The notes: a model not told the origin generated them from the sequence alone. A stretch of 64,000 nt of DNA from Myxocyprinus asiaticus (GCF_019703515.2 NC_059388.1:2369501-2433500), one strand, 5' to 3'; positions 1 through 11,245 are shown, counted from the stretch's first letter. Numbers and translations: made by a program.

Positions 1-973
1 AATAGAAAGCAGAGAATAGAAAATAGAATATAAAAAATCTTCTGATTGTACACTTATTTCCCTTTAAATCTGCACGTAACGTAGTGTTGTCCCATTTCAA
101 AAGGATCGACCAAAGTGCATCCTAAAATTAAGATAACGAAATTCATTCACAAATTCACACAGTTTGTTCTTAATAACATGTCAAAACATAAAAGAATGGC
201 TCTTGACCATTTTCATGCTTAGTGGCACCATTTTCAAAGAACAAAATTAATAAAAACAGCAGATAATAATAAAAACAGTGAGTAGGGAGATGTTGCTGAG
301 AATTTATTAAAATCTTTTATTATTTTTGTCTCCTGCTACCCAATACCATGCTCTCCTTTTTCAATAAGCATGAAAGAACGCCTTGCACCCATTTTTATGC
401 GTATTTGCTCTAATTTGCTTAGGAAAATAATTATAAAAACAGATAAAAATAATAAAGACAGCAGGTAGGGATTTGCGAATGATGTTTTATTTTATTTTCT
501 AATTATTATTTGTCTCCTGCTAGCCAAACCTTGCTCTCCTCTTTTAATAAACATGAAAGAACGGCTCACACACATTTAAGAAAAACAGCAGAAAATAATA
601 AAGACAGCAGGTAGGGAGATGTTGGTGAAGTTTTATTTTATGATATCATTATTTTTTGTCTTCTGCTTCCTAATACCTTGCCCTTCTCTTGCGCTCTCTC
701 TATATTTCATTAGCTGTGGCTCATTCTCCGTGGTCTAGACATCCGACATCTAGACGTCTAGATATCAAGTTGTTTTGAAAACTGTCGTAGCGGCTGGGAA
801 TAGTCTCGGCCTGTCGCAGGAGTGTGCACACAACAAGACCATTCGTCATGAGATCCGAGACTTCACATCTCAGACCAGTCGCTGACTCAAAACATCAAAG
901 GAGATGAGCTTGAGTCATGAAGTGTACACTAGGCTCACCCTCCTCACATACCCCAGCAAGCTCTCTGACATAC
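1..973 (-). other. large1: large1 intron following the 974-1078 exon (partial)
   Basis: This is the start of the intron downstream of the exon at 974-1078, whose donor GT lies at 973-972. The intron continues past the left edge of the window. It is AT-rich, and I see no further large1 exon in it. It holds the diverged tandem array listed separately and a short palindrome around 745-770 built from repeated CTAGA motifs. The rest has no recognisable feature. Confidence 0.7.
251..715. repeat. Diverged tandem repeat, about three units of 145-180 bp
   Basis: Three successive blocks start near 251, 433 and 579. Each contains, in order, an A-rich stretch ending in ACAGCAG or a close variant, GTAGGGA, a T-rich stretch, TTGTCTYCTGCTW, a CCTTGCTCTCC-like motif and, in the first two, ATGAAAGAACG. 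A partial fourth unit may precede them at about 180-245. Units differ by many substitutions and small indels, so the array is old. No coding potential is apparent. Confidence 0.6.
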
Positions 974-1078
974 CAGTGTTAAAGCCGCGGCCCAGTGCTG
1001 GCCATGGCCGATGGTTCTTCCACAGGTTCCCCAGATACCAATCGCTCTGATTCTCCACCAAACCAAGAACCTGCTGAC
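974..1078 (-). CDS. large1: LARGE1 exon: residues G264-G299 of the xylosyltransferase domain
   Basis: This 105-bp exon encodes [19 protein letters not shown] (residues 265-283) and continues through [15 protein letters not shown], one of the most conserved blocks of the LARGE GT8-type xylosyltransferase domain. The minus-strand acceptor is TTTCAG just above 1078, and the donor is ACTG|GTATGT with GT at 973-972. The exon opens with the last two bases of the glycine codon begun in the 20218-20389 exon and closes with the first base of the next glycine codon. N273-Q-S is a potential N-glycosylation sequon. The next exon would lie to the left of the window. The match to vertebrate LARGE1 is unambiguous, and the paralogue LARGE2 is excluded mainly by the N-terminal exons. 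Confidence 0.95.
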
Positions 1079-2413
1079 CTGAAACACACATGAACAATGG
1101 CTATGTTTGTAAAGTAATACCAGAGTACTACTTCCTAAATACTGTGCAGTATACATTGTACTGTATACTGCACACTATTTTTTTTTTTTATTGCATGTGA
1201 AATATTATGCAGTATGCCATGATAACCTTTATACGGTAGCATGCTGCATTGTTTATGATATGACATCATTACACAGCAATCAAGTATCATCTTGGAGAGA
1301 AAAAACAATCAGTTGAAGCACACTGCATTGTTGAAAACACAATGGAAATATTCGTATTGCTTCAGTCCTGTTCATAATCAACACCCATGGACTTCTGTGT
1401 TCATGTTTATAAAAGCGTACATATCTAGTAAATATCATAATAGCTTCATCACTGCTACTGGTTTTAAATGTTTATTCTGAAAATAATGTGTTTAAAGAAC
1501 TTAAAAATTTGACAACAGGTGTGCTCCTCTAATTAAGAGAGTTGTCCCAAATGAACAGATACTATCTTACTCCATCTGGTGACAAAATACGTACAGTACA
1601 TAGGTTTATAAACATTACAAAAGATTATAGACAGTACAAGAAAAAAAAAAAAAAAAAGAGAAGATCCATGCTGTCAAATATAAAGTAAAAACTGTACATC
1701 AGAAAAACATTCCATACACTATTTTCTGGTTTCCAAAAGGTGTTCCTTTACTTAAAACGTCTATCAGTGTCATCTCCCCATACCAAACACACTCACTTGT
1801 TCAGTTACAAAGTAAAAATAAAGTGTTGTGCAACAGGGTAACTTTATCGGCATGGTGTTGTTGAGCCTCATGTATTCAGATAGAAGACAAAGGCAGGCCT
1901 AACAGTCATAAAAACATAACTCAAGCCCCCACCTTCTAAGTTGTAAATTATACTGATAAAAATTGTGCCAAAATCAAACAAAGGGAGTTCAAAACAGACT
2001 TCAAATCCAGGAAGCCTTGCTCACTAAAGGATCGAGCTCTCAACTCCTATTGGATGAGGCACACAACAGAACGTCCCTCAAACATGACTTCATCAGAACT
2101 TCAAATAATTCTGAAATGCTAAAAGATTTTGCTTCCAGCGACTTCGTTCACCGAATAAAGATGTAGTTTTTGCTGCTCTCCGGTGCAACCTCGTGGCACA
2201 AGGGAGTAATGTCCGACTTGAAACTGTAGCCATACAATCTCCATCTCGCTGGACGAGTTGAGATTACTCTGTGTTCAACCAAACACTCTAACGGATCCGA
2301 AGGAGACCGCCGAGCAATTCGCATCTTCATCCGTTGGCCTACAGAAGTGAAGAGATTAAAGATTTCTCTTCCATCTTCAATCAAGTCGACATTTCTGAGT
2401 TCTCCGCCAGCCC

Positions 2414-2491
2414 GCCGAGAATCAACAGCCGTACCGCCCGCCGACAATCAACAGCCGTACCGCCCGCCGACAATCAACAGCCGTACCGCCC
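2414..2491. repeat. 26-bp unit repeated three times inside LTR copy A
   Basis: Three back-to-back 26-bp units, each containing AATCAACAGCCGTACCGCCC, occupy 2414-2439, 2440-2465 and 2466-2491. The first differs by one base (GAGAAT versus GACAAT). LTR copy B has only one recognisable unit here plus a small rearrangement, so the array expanded, or contracted, after the two copies diverged. Confidence 0.85.
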
Positions 2492-2936
2492 GCCAACAGA
2501 GCGAGGAAACGGCCTCCCGTCATCACCCGAGCCTCAAGGAACCGGGTCAAAGTTAAAGGACGGAGGAAAACACATTCTACCTGTGTCCTCATGCGATTCA
2601 AGTAAGAGGTTTACGTCTGGGCAGAGATAGAATATTATAGTGTGTTATTCTTGTGTTTCAAGGTTTTTGCTTGTACAGTTTACGGACCGCCATGTCCGCT
2701 CATTATTAATACTCAGGGTATTAATTATCACAAATTGGTTTTGCTGTATTGTGGTCCAACCAAATTGGATTGTGCAATTTCACCATCGCGGGTGAGACAG
2801 CAACTGAGTTCATCCATTAGAGTGAAATAACGAAGGACTTTTACGAGCCCCGCTCGTAAAACCGCGTCTCTGAGTGATGAACACAGCTGCTTTCTCTTCA
2901 GCTATCGCAAAATCAGCTTTCGGGCTGTCACTTAAT

Positions 2937-3002
2937 CATCTCTCTCTCTCTCTCTCTCTCACTAACCACACTGACACACACACACACACACTGTCACACA
3001 CA
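2937..3002. repeat. (CT)n and (CA)n microsatellites in LTR copy A
   Basis: A run of TC dinucleotides (about 2937-2960) is followed after a short spacer by CA dinucleotides interrupted by TGT (about 2973-3003). The corresponding place in LTR copy B, near 53749-53776, has a longer GA run on the plus strand. Confidence 0.9.
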
Positions 3003-4871
3003 CACCTTATGTGTTATAGGATTATTTTTATTTCCATATCTAATCATATCATTGTTTAGTTTGTAGTTGTAAGTCGGAAGTTTATTGACTGCATTGTATT
3101 AATTATTAATTGATATTACTGCATAAATAAACTTTGTTTATATTACAAAGAGAAGTGTTTTGGTCTGTTTTGCACACACCTGTGTCATGCTGACGGGATG
3201 TCAGTGCTCGGATTCAAACCTTCATTCACTGTTTTTTTCCCGAAAATCGATATTCTTCGGATGTCGATTTTCCTAAGAAAACAATCTAATATTGAGACTG
3301 TTTTAATATTCGGTTATTAGTCCCTGATTCCAGGGTGGTGCCCCGTCAATGTTAATCCTTATTAATATTCTATAGATTTTTGATAATTGATAATTATCTT
3401 TGATGATTGTTGAATTTGAATGATCAATAAGCTAGTATTAATTGTAATTAATGTTTCATCGATGTTAACAATTAAAGATTATCTTTGATAATTGTTTTTT
3501 TAAAGGATTAAAAAAAAGCTAACATTGATTCTCATCAATGTTCTATTGATTTTAATAATTATCTTTGATAATTATTAATTATTGCTAATAACCAAACTTG
3601 CTCCTAAACGTAGCGCACTACATTTACTGGAGCCCCATATGAGGTTTTAATGAGTTAGATTCAATTAATTAATTTAAATATTAATTAATAACTACAGAAA
3701 TAATTATTAATTTCTGATAGTAACACTGATCTAAACAACCAGTAAAGCCCTACAGTGTATAGCGCTGCAGTGCTAGCATATTTGAATTCTTAGCTCCCTG
3801 GATGTTTCCCCTATAAGTAATCCACAGGGACAGGGAATAGCATAGATGGCATTGCATGAATTACAGATGATTGTACTTCATATAGGGTAAAAGCGGACTA
3901 AAAGCACACCTAAAGGAAAATTAACTTTTTCTGGTCACAATATATATCAAGATCGAAAAAAAAATATTTTTTTATAAAATATTGATGGAGCAACATAATA
4001 TGTGTGAAAAGAAATAATAACGGATGGTTGTTTTGATTAAAATTTTGTTTAAAAAAAAAAGGTGGTGAGGGTAAAAGGCCCACACACTTGGGGTAAAAGT
4101 GTGTGTGTGGGGGGGGGTTAAAGTGATATCATGTATATATATGGGCAATAGTTATAGTGCAAAATTTGAGTAACAAATTAAGATAAACTTACTCAAAATA
4201 ACTGCATCAGATAAGGGTGCACAATTTCCTGTTAATTTCAAACACATTTGGCATTTTATAACATCTCAAGTATTTTAAACAATTAAACAAATTAATCTCT
4301 ATTGTGACTGGATCAGTCAATATGAGCCAACTTTAAACATTTTTAAGAAAAAAATCTATTCACCCCACTCAAGAAAAACAATGTTCAGGGGGGCTTTTTA
4401 ACCCAAATACCATCCTTTCAATTATTGGACAGCTATTACAATTTTTTTTTTGATTTAATGACCTTGAACAAAACTGAAAATTATAAATAATTATTTTGTC
4501 TCAAAATAAATGTGATAATTTTAGGGATTTTCATTAGCTACATACATTTGCAACATTTAAAATAAATATAAAAAATTAGATCAAATTGCCTCAGAATCAA
4601 CCTTTAGACACCACACGCAAAGATCTCATGGACCAGGAAAATTTTGTAATGTATAGAGACAAACGTGTTTAGGAAAGTGCTGTGGTAGTGTGTTGCTGAT
4701 TAGTGTTTTGGAAGAAAATAAAATCAAAGGAGCCTTTTGCTCCATTGTACCCTATGTATATTTTTGTATCTGCCCTAACCAAAATCTTCTTAAGACTCTT
4801 GGCCTTTCGAAATGATGTAGTTGAAGGCGCCTGAAATGTTTCAGTCAAAGATGGATCAGGGGCCTTATGTA

Positions 4872-5815
4872 CACTGATGAGCCAAAACACTATGACCACT
4901 CACAGGTGAAGCGAATAACGATGATCATCTCCTAACAAAGCCACATGTCAAGGTCTGGGTAGATTAGATGGTAAGCGAACAATCAGTTCTCGTAGTCAAC
5001 GTTTTGAATGCAGGAGAAATGGGCAGGAGTAAAGACCTGAGCGACTTTGACAAGGGCCAAATTGTTATGACCAGATGACTGGTTAAGAGCATCTCTGAAA
5101 TGGCAAAGCTTTTGGGGTGCTCCTTGTCAGCAGTGGTGAGTACCTACTGACAGTCATCAGAGGAGGGACAAACCACAAACAGGGTGTTGGGCACCCAAGG
5201 CTCATCGATGCGTGAAGGCAACGAAGGCTAACCCATCTGGTTTGAAGCGACAGAAGGTCTACTGTGGCACAAGTCACAGAAAATTTTAACGATGGTTACG
5301 GGAGGAATGTGTCATAACACAGAGTGCATCGCACCCTGCTGCATATGGGGCTGTGTAGCTGCAGACCGGTCTGAGTGCCCATGATCAAATCAAATCACTT
5401 TATTGTCACACAGCCATATACACAAGTGCAATGGTGTGTGAAATTCTTGGGTGCAGTTCCGATCAACATAGCAGTTGTGACAGTTGATGAACCCTGTCCA
5501 CTGACGAAAGCACCTATAATTAGGCACACGAGCATCTGAACTGGACCATGGAGCAGTGGAAGAAGGTCACCTGGTCCGATGAGTCCTGTTTTCTTTTACA
5601 TCACGTGGACAGCACGTGTGCACTTGGGGAAGCACCAGGATGCACTGTTGGAAGTCGAAAAGCCGGTGAAGGGAGTGTGATGCTTTGGGCAATGTCCTGC
5701 TGGGAAACTTTGGGTCCAACCATTCAAGTGGACATCAATTTGACACGTGCCACTGTGACACCACATCAGGGTTTGTGTGTGGAAATAAGGAGACGGGGAG
5801 CAGTGACACGCTTCA
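4872..5815 (+). mobile_element. Decayed Tc1/mariner element, right end missing
   Basis: The left end begins CACTGATGAGCCAAAACA just after a TA at 4870-4871. A transposase start at 5019 gives MGRSKDLSDFDKGQIV and reaches a stop after 19 codons. Further pieces of the helix-turn-helix part follow. The catalytic part reappears at 5548-5730 as WKKVTWSDESCF, with the first catalytic aspartate, followed by GEGSVMLWAMS. The second Asp, the Glu and the right inverted repeat are missing. The break is near 5815. It is a pseudogene on the plus strand, further interrupted by the LINE tail at 5382-5475. Confidence 0.75.
5382..5475 (-). mobile_element. 5'-truncated L2/CR1-type LINE tail
   Basis: On the minus strand the segment ends TGTGACAATAAAGTGATTTG followed by repeated TGATT units, the usual 3' tail of fish L2/CR1-like LINEs. 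It splits the decayed Tc1, whose sequence resumes at GATGAACCCTGTCC. Only about 95 bp of 3' end is present. Confidence 0.65.
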
Positions 5816-6163
5816 GGTCAGATTTTTATTCTCTTTTTCCTTTGGTGTACAGCGTTTGCACTTTTTGGTGGCTTTTCACTCAGTCAATAATTCACTCTCA
5901 AAATAAACAAAAACTTCTTCACAATACTAAATGGATCAAACACTCAATATAAACAGATGTCAATGCTGCACACTCATTCTCTCTCTCCTCTCTGGCATGT
6001 TTTGGCTGCTTTTGAGGTCTCTCCCCACTATCACTGTAACAAGAAACAGCTGTTAGAAATCACGTCAACCAGTTTGACGAGCCACACCACTCCCTCTCTC
6101 CCGCAAATAGACACACGACCACGCCCCATCACCACAGCCACCTACCTAAACATCATTGCAAAA

Positions 6164-6330
6164 CAGGGGCCGTATATATAAAGTCGCTTAGAGTAACATT
6201 TTAGTCTTAAGTGTCAAAATTCTAAGAATTACGTAATTTTACTCTTATTCCTAGACCTAAGAATAACTGTAAAGTTTCATAAGTGTTAAGACTCCTAAAT
6301 TGTTTAAGAGTGCTGCAGAGGTATCGTAAC
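6164..6330 (+). repeat. Harbinger-like terminal sequence (left end)
   Basis: The sequence starts CAGGGGCCGTA and continues with short motifs rich in CTTAG and AAGACT. This resembles the ends of fish PIF/Harbinger-type miniature elements; the related element at 37365-38404 starts with a similar GGGCCCGTATTCAC. An inverted copy of the first 11 bp stands at 14633-14643. Whether the two ends belong to one element is unclear. Confidence 0.4.
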
Positions 6331-6877
6331 CTAGTAAGGAGTAGCACAATGATTGTGTTCCGTGGAGACAACATACTCTACAACAAAGAAAGAATGTGTT
6401 AGACTTATGATAGCAGAATTTTGGAAAATGTGTTTTGTAGCTGAGCAAAATGAAATCCATCAATATAATTATTTAATTGCAGCACATTTTTGTGCATACA
6501 TTGTAATACATTGAAAATCATTGTTGTGAAATAACCATGATGGGCTACATGCCTAAACTGTCAGAGCACTGCAACTACAAATTAATAAAATCTAAATATC
6601 ACTTAAATTAATTTTTTTTTTGTAGCCTTTAATTTTCACATGGTTTGAGGACAACATTTGGCAAGATGTGGAATATGATTTCTATTTGATTAATATTTAA
6701 TTTTATAATAATCCTTGATATGATTCTCATTTGATTAAAGAATTAATCAACAGAAAATAACCTAGTATCCAAATATTGTTATATAATGTGTTAAATCATG
6801 AATGAATGAATGGTGTCATACCAGCTGTCTTTATTTTTTTTTCCACCTGTATTCCGGCAACTCCTGTGATTGATATA

Positions 6878-8458
6878 CAGGTGCATCTCAATAAATTAGA
6901 ATGTCGTGGAAAAGTTCATTTATTTCAGTAATTCAACTCAAATTGTGAAACTCGTGTATTAAATAAATTCAGTGCACACAGACTGAAGTAGTTCAAGTCT
7001 TTGGTTCTTTTAATTGTGATGATTTTGGCTCACATTTAACAAAAACCCACCAATTCACTATCTCAAAAAATTAGAATACATCATAAGACCAATAAAAAAA
7101 ACATTTTTAGTGAATTGTTGGCCTTCTGGAAAGTATGTTCATTTACTGTATATGTACTCAATACTTGGTAGGGGCTCCTTTTGCTTTAATTACTGCCTCA
7201 ATTCGGCGTGGCATGGAGGTTTGTGGTTTGTGGCACTGCTGAGGTGGTATGGAAGCCCAGGTTTTTTTGACAGTGGCCTTCAGTTCATCTGCATTTTTTG
7301 GTCTCTTGTTTCTTATTTTCCTCTTGACAATACCCCATAGATTCTCTATGGGGTTCAGGTCTGGTGAGTTTGCTGGCCAGTCAAGCACACCAACACCATG
7401 GTCATTTAACCAACTTTTGGTGCTTTTGGCAGTGTGGGCAGGTGCCAAATCCTGCTGGAAAATGAAATCAGCATCTTTAAAAAGCTGGTCAGCAGAAGGA
7501 AGCATGAAGTGCTCCAAAATTTCTTGGTAAACGGGTGCAGTGACTTTGGTTTTCAAAAAACACAATGGACCAACACCAGCACATGACATTGCACCCCAAA
7601 TCATCACAGACTGTGGAAACTTAACACTGGACTTCAAGCAACTTGGGCTATGAGCTTCTCCACCCTTCCTCCAGACTCTAGGACCTTGGTTTCCAAATGA
7701 AATACAAAACTTGCTCTCATCTGAAAAGAGGACTTTGGACCACTGAGCAACAGTCCAGTTCTTCTCCTTAGCCCAGGTAAGACACCTCTGACGTTGTCTG
7801 TGGTTCAGGAGTGGCTTAACAAGAGGAATACGACAACTGTAGCTAAATTCCTTGACATGTCTGTGTGTGGTGGCTCTTGATGCCTTGACCCCAGCCTCAG
7901 TCCATTCCTTGTGAAGTTCACCCAAATTCTTGAATCGATTTTGCTTGACAATCCTCATAAGGCTGCGGTTCTCTCGGTTGGTTGTGCATCTTTTTCTTCC
8001 ACACTTTTTCCTTCCACTCAACTTTCTGTTAACATACTTGGATACAGCACTCTGTGAACAGCCAGCTTCTTTGGCAATGAATGTTTGTGGCTTACCCTCC
8101 TTGTGAAGGGTGTCAGTGACTGTCTTCTGGACAACTGTCAGATCAGCAGTCTTCCCCATGATTGTGTAGCCTAGTGAACCAAACTGAGAGACCATTTTGA
8201 AGGCTCAGGAAACCTTTGCAGGTGTTTTGAGTTGATTAGCTGATTGGCATGTCACCATATTCTAATTTTTTGAGATAGTGAATTGGTGGGTTTTTGTTAA
8301 ATGTGAGCCAAAATCATCACAATTAAAAGAACCAAAGACTTGAACTACTTCAGTCTGTGTGCACTGAATTTATTTTATACACGAGTTTCACAATTTGAGT
8401 TGAATTACTGAAATAAATGAACTTTTCCACGACATTCTAATTTATTGAGATGCACCTG
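6878..8458 (-). mobile_element. Complete Tc1/mariner element with intact transposase (copy 1)
   Basis: The element starts CAGGTGCATCTC, ends GAGATGCACCTG and is flanked by TA at 6876-6877 and 8459-8460, the Tc1 target duplication. The terminal inverted repeats are about 200 bp (6878-7078 and 8258-8458). The 1,581-bp unit carries one uninterrupted transposase on the minus strand. A near-identical element lies at 21283-22866 and a truncated one at 32432-32708. Structure and integrity indicate a young insertion. Confidence 0.95.
7158..8195 (-). CDS. Tc1-type DD34E transposase, intact
   Basis: This 345-aa ORF has the expected full length for Tc1 transposases, which cut and rejoin DNA at TA sites in the nucleus. 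Residues 20-60 form the first helix-turn-helix (SQSAVSKYVNRKLSGRKK), followed by a basic linker and a second HTH to about residue 125. The catalytic triad is D159 (FSDESKF), D249 (FQQDLAPAHT) and E284 (SPDLNPIENLWG), with 34 residues between D249 and E284. GRKKCGRKRC at 61-70 is a GRPR-like basic hook. No frameshift or stop is present. Residues 324-326 (PQT) differ from LIT in the other copy. Whether it is expressed or active cannot be told from sequence. Confidence 0.93.
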   Translation of the reverse strand: MVSQFGSLGYTIMGKTADLTVVQKTVTDTLHKEGKPQTFIAKEAGCSQSAVSKYVNRKLSGRKKCGRKRCTTNRENRSLMRIVKQNRFKNLGELHKEWTEAGVKASRATTHRHVKEFSYSCRIPLVKPLLNHRQRQRCLTWAKEKNWTVAQWSKVLFSDESKFCISFGNQGPRVWRKGGEAHSPSCLKSSVKFPQSVMIWGAMSCAGVGPLCFLKTKVTAPVYQEILEHFMLPSADQLFKDADFIFQQDLAPAHTAKSTKSWLNDHGVGVLDWPANSPDLNPIENLWGIVKRKIRNKRPKNADELKATVKKTWASIPPQQCHKPQTSMPRRIEAVIKAKGAPTKY

Positions 8459-8695
8459 TATTTAGACGTCAAATGATTGGACGAAAGCTGTCTATACGTC
8501 ACCAGCTTGACAACGCCTTCTGATTGGATGGTTAACAATTCTAACTTCTGACACTTTGTTGTTCCGACAGTAGAAAAACTATTTGTGTTCTTCTTTTTAT
8601 TAAAAGTAAATGGCTGAATAAATGTACTGGGAAAAAAAAATAGTTATATGTGACATATCACTTTGTCCTGAACAATAATGAGTGATATGAATACG

Positions 8696-8724
8696 TTTTT
8701 TTTTTTTTTTTTTTTTTTTTTTTT
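8696..8724. repeat. Poly(T) tract
   Basis: An uninterrupted run of about 29 T. Other long homopolymers in the window are A-runs near 1640-1656 and 8966-8984 and a T-run near 59869-59888. On its own the tract does not identify an element. Confidence 0.95.
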
Positions 8725-9406
8725 GACAAACCAATTTTGGTTTCCCACATTTATGGTTTCACTTCATGCCAAATATAAGAATATAAAATATCAAGGTAAC
8801 CACCACTTCCCATGAGAGAATATGTATTTTTTTGTAATGAACTATTTCAGACTTTTCTGAGAATGCTGTGGAAAAGAAATACATTATTGCGTAGAGATAG
8901 AATGTGAAGAAATTCAGTTTTAGACAGAAAGAAGACCGTATGGAAATTATTTTTATTTTTATACTGAAAAAAAAAAAAAAAAAAATTATAAAAGTGAAAT
9001 TAAACAGTTGTTCATTTCCATAGGGGAGTAAGTCTAAATCTGAAGCCAGGCAGCAGTAATGTAGATATATTTTTTGTCGAAGTCCTCACTGCAATACTGC
9101 TAATACAGTGAATTGATGGTAAGCACACAGCCACACTTAGAACTGAAAACATTTCAAGGTAATTTTATTCAATTTGAAGCAGAACTTGAATTGATTGAAA
9201 TAATATATGGAGACAGATGCATTATTATAATTTTAAGACAGCAAGGTTGGAAAACAACATTTTTAATTTACAATTGACAGTGTATTTCTCACATTTCTGT
9301 TAGCTAAGAAATATAAAAACTTCAGTTATTTCTTACCATATTCCTAGAAACAGAGAAACATTTTAGTCCTTTTTCTATCATAAATCTACATGTTCACTTT
9401 AGTAAA

Positions 9407-9413
<7 letters not shown>

Positions 9414-9471
<58 letters not shown>
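9414..9471. repeat. (TA)n microsatellite
   Basis: About 29 uninterrupted AT dinucleotides. It directly precedes the half miniature element at 9478-9765. Confidence 0.95.
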
Positions 9472-9472
<1 letters not shown>

Positions 9473-9477
9473 TTTAT

Positions 9478-9765
9478 TTAAATATTGATCTGTTTCTCAC
9501 TCACATCTATCATATTACTTCTGAAGATATAGATTTAACCACTGGAGTCTTGTGGATTACTTTTAAGCTGCCTTTATGTACTTTTTGGACCTTCTGAGTT
9601 TTAGTCACCATACACTTGCATTTTATGGACCTACAGAGCTGAAATATTCTTCTAAAACTCTTCAGTTGTGTTCTGCAGAAGAAAGAGTCACACACACATG
9701 TGGGATGGAATGAGGATGAGGAAATGATGAGAGAGTTTTCATTTTGGGTGAACCGTCCCTTTGTT
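9478..9765 (+). mobile_element. Half of a palindromic TTAA-type miniature element
   Basis: The segment reads ATTGATCTGTTTCTCAC, then TTAACCACTGGAGTC, then TTCTGCAGAAGAAAGAGTCA and ends near TTTTGGGTGAACCGTCCC. That is one arm of the palindromic family seen complete at 59305-59768 and as another single arm at 61800-62085. The left arm has been replaced by the TA microsatellite. Confidence 0.6.
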
Positions 9766-9915
9766 CTAATTGTTAATTTGAATATATTATTATTTTTAAT
9801 AAACGTAATTTACATGACTTTTAATGTCTTGATATTAAGTTTGCTACACAAACACACATCTTGATAATTTAATTTAAGTTTCAACACTCTAGCTATAGTT
9901 AAACTTTCTAAATCA

Positions 9916-9995
9916 GGGGTCTTCAACCATTTTCAGGCCAAGGACCCCTTGGTGGGTAGAGAGATGGAGCCGGGGGACCCCCATTACATATTGTA
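9916..9995 (+). repeat. hAT-like terminal fragment
   Basis: CAGGGGTCTTCAACC at the start followed by GGCCAAGGACCCC resembles the end of fish hAT elements. No inverted partner or target duplication was found nearby, so only a fragment is claimed. Confidence 0.4.
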
Positions 9996-10239
9996 TAAAA
10001 TTGAGTGTTGCGTTTTATGCCTATAAAAACATGGATGGTAGGCTACCATATTATTGTATGTATACTTCATGATGTTTACATTGTAAAGCCATTGAAATAA
10101 TCATTAAATGTTGCCCTGCTGATAAGACCAGCTAAAACCAGCATAACCTTTTTTAAGGTGATAAAGTGTGCTATCTTGTCCACAACAGTTCCCCACAACT
10201 GGTGAACACTGGACGCCTCTCTAATTCTTTAAGCACTAT

Positions 10240-11245
10240 TCGGTGGCAAACTCGGCGGAGGAGTGACGCCGCCAGGCCCAGTACTCGTGGTATGCCCCTT
10301 TTTAGGTGAGCCTGTGTACTTGGGCTCAGGGCTTCATACGTAGTGATTCCCCCCTCGGTAATCCCGTATGATGCGTTTCCACTGTTCGGTTTCCCCTCAG
10401 GTGAACCCTGTGTTTCCTCTCGTCAGAGCTCTGCTCTGTCTCGGCCATTGTTGCTGTGTACCCTCTCCGTAGATAGGGTCCTCCCCAGTGGCATCATTCC
10501 ATATGTGAACTTCCCTGTCAGTAAGTCCATGTGAGGTATTCTCCACATGTTAACCTCCCTTCGATAGGATGTGGTCTCCGTAGTGTTCTCCCTCCTGGAG
10601 AGGGAAGAGCACTTCCCCAGTGCTATTATAGCAGGTGCTCGGCGGGAAATTGCTTAATACAAAAATCACAAAAGGCCACCGCCTGTAGCCTCCTCGGGTA
10701 AGTGCCTCCTCCCACCATTATCGGGACCAGGGTGACGCCTTACCTAACTCGCTGGAAGGTCACGATGTGGTCGAGCGCTCGCAGCGAGGCACACAGCAGC
10801 CTGCCTGTGTCCGCTCCTCCGTATCTCGTGACACGTTTCAGCGCCTGCGGCATTTCGTATAGGAACCCCTAGTGTTACTACATCGACACAATGTTGAGTG
10901 AGTGACAGACAGGGAACGTCATGGTTACTGATGTAACCTCTGTTCCCTGATGGAGGGAACGAGACTTTGTGTCCCTCCTGCCGCGGCGCTGAACCGACCG
11001 CTGGCATGGCCGGGACTCTCTCTCTTCTCCTCAGCACAACTCTGAATGAGTGGTGCACGCCGTCTCTTTTTATACCCGTATGCCCGGGGGGAAAGTGGCA
11101 TGCAAATTCCACTCGCCAATTTTCATAGGCCTTTTCTAAACAAAGCAAAGGTGATTGGGGCTCTCAAGAGTGAACCCCTAGTGTCACTACATCAACACAA
11201 CGTCTCGTTCCTTCCATCAGGGAACAGAAGTTACATCAGTAACGA
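10240..11245. repeat. GC-rich unclassified repeat with duplicated 70-bp block
   Basis: This stretch is clearly more GC-rich than its surroundings. A block AACCCCTAGTGTYACTACAT...CAGGGAAC...TTACTGATGTAAC occurs at about 10865-10940 and again at about 11173-11242. Between them, 10935-10975 carries an inverted version of its GGGAACGAGAC part. The combination of direct and inverted blocks points to a rearranged DNA transposon remnant. I cannot name the family. The ORFs at 10744-11148 lack recognisable domains. Confidence 0.5.

Larger units (their letters stand above)
1859..3754. mobile_element. Solo LTR (copy A) of an endogenous retrovirus-like element
   Basis: The 1,896-bp unit begins TGTTGAGCC and ends CCCTACA, so it has the TG...CA ends of an LTR. 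It is flanked by a perfect 4-bp duplication GTGT (1855-1858 and 3755-3758). A second copy in the opposite orientation at 52958-54815 has its own different 4-bp duplication, which fixes the ends independently. AATAAA occurs at 3126. There is no internal coding region or second LTR, so this is a solo LTR left by recombination. Short ORFs inside are not convincing genes. The retroviral lineage cannot be read from the LTR alone, and the transcriptional orientation is unproven. Confidence 0.75.

Noticed and set aside
7110..7530. Plus-strand ORFs opposite the Tc1 transposase (also 21515-21935)
   Set aside because: They are antisense shadows of the transposase gene, preserved in both copies only because the copies are near-identical.
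10744..11148. A 134-aa minus-strand ORF in a GC-rich region
   Set aside because: No recognisable domain, and it runs across duplicated and inverted repeat blocks. The long frame follows from GC content.
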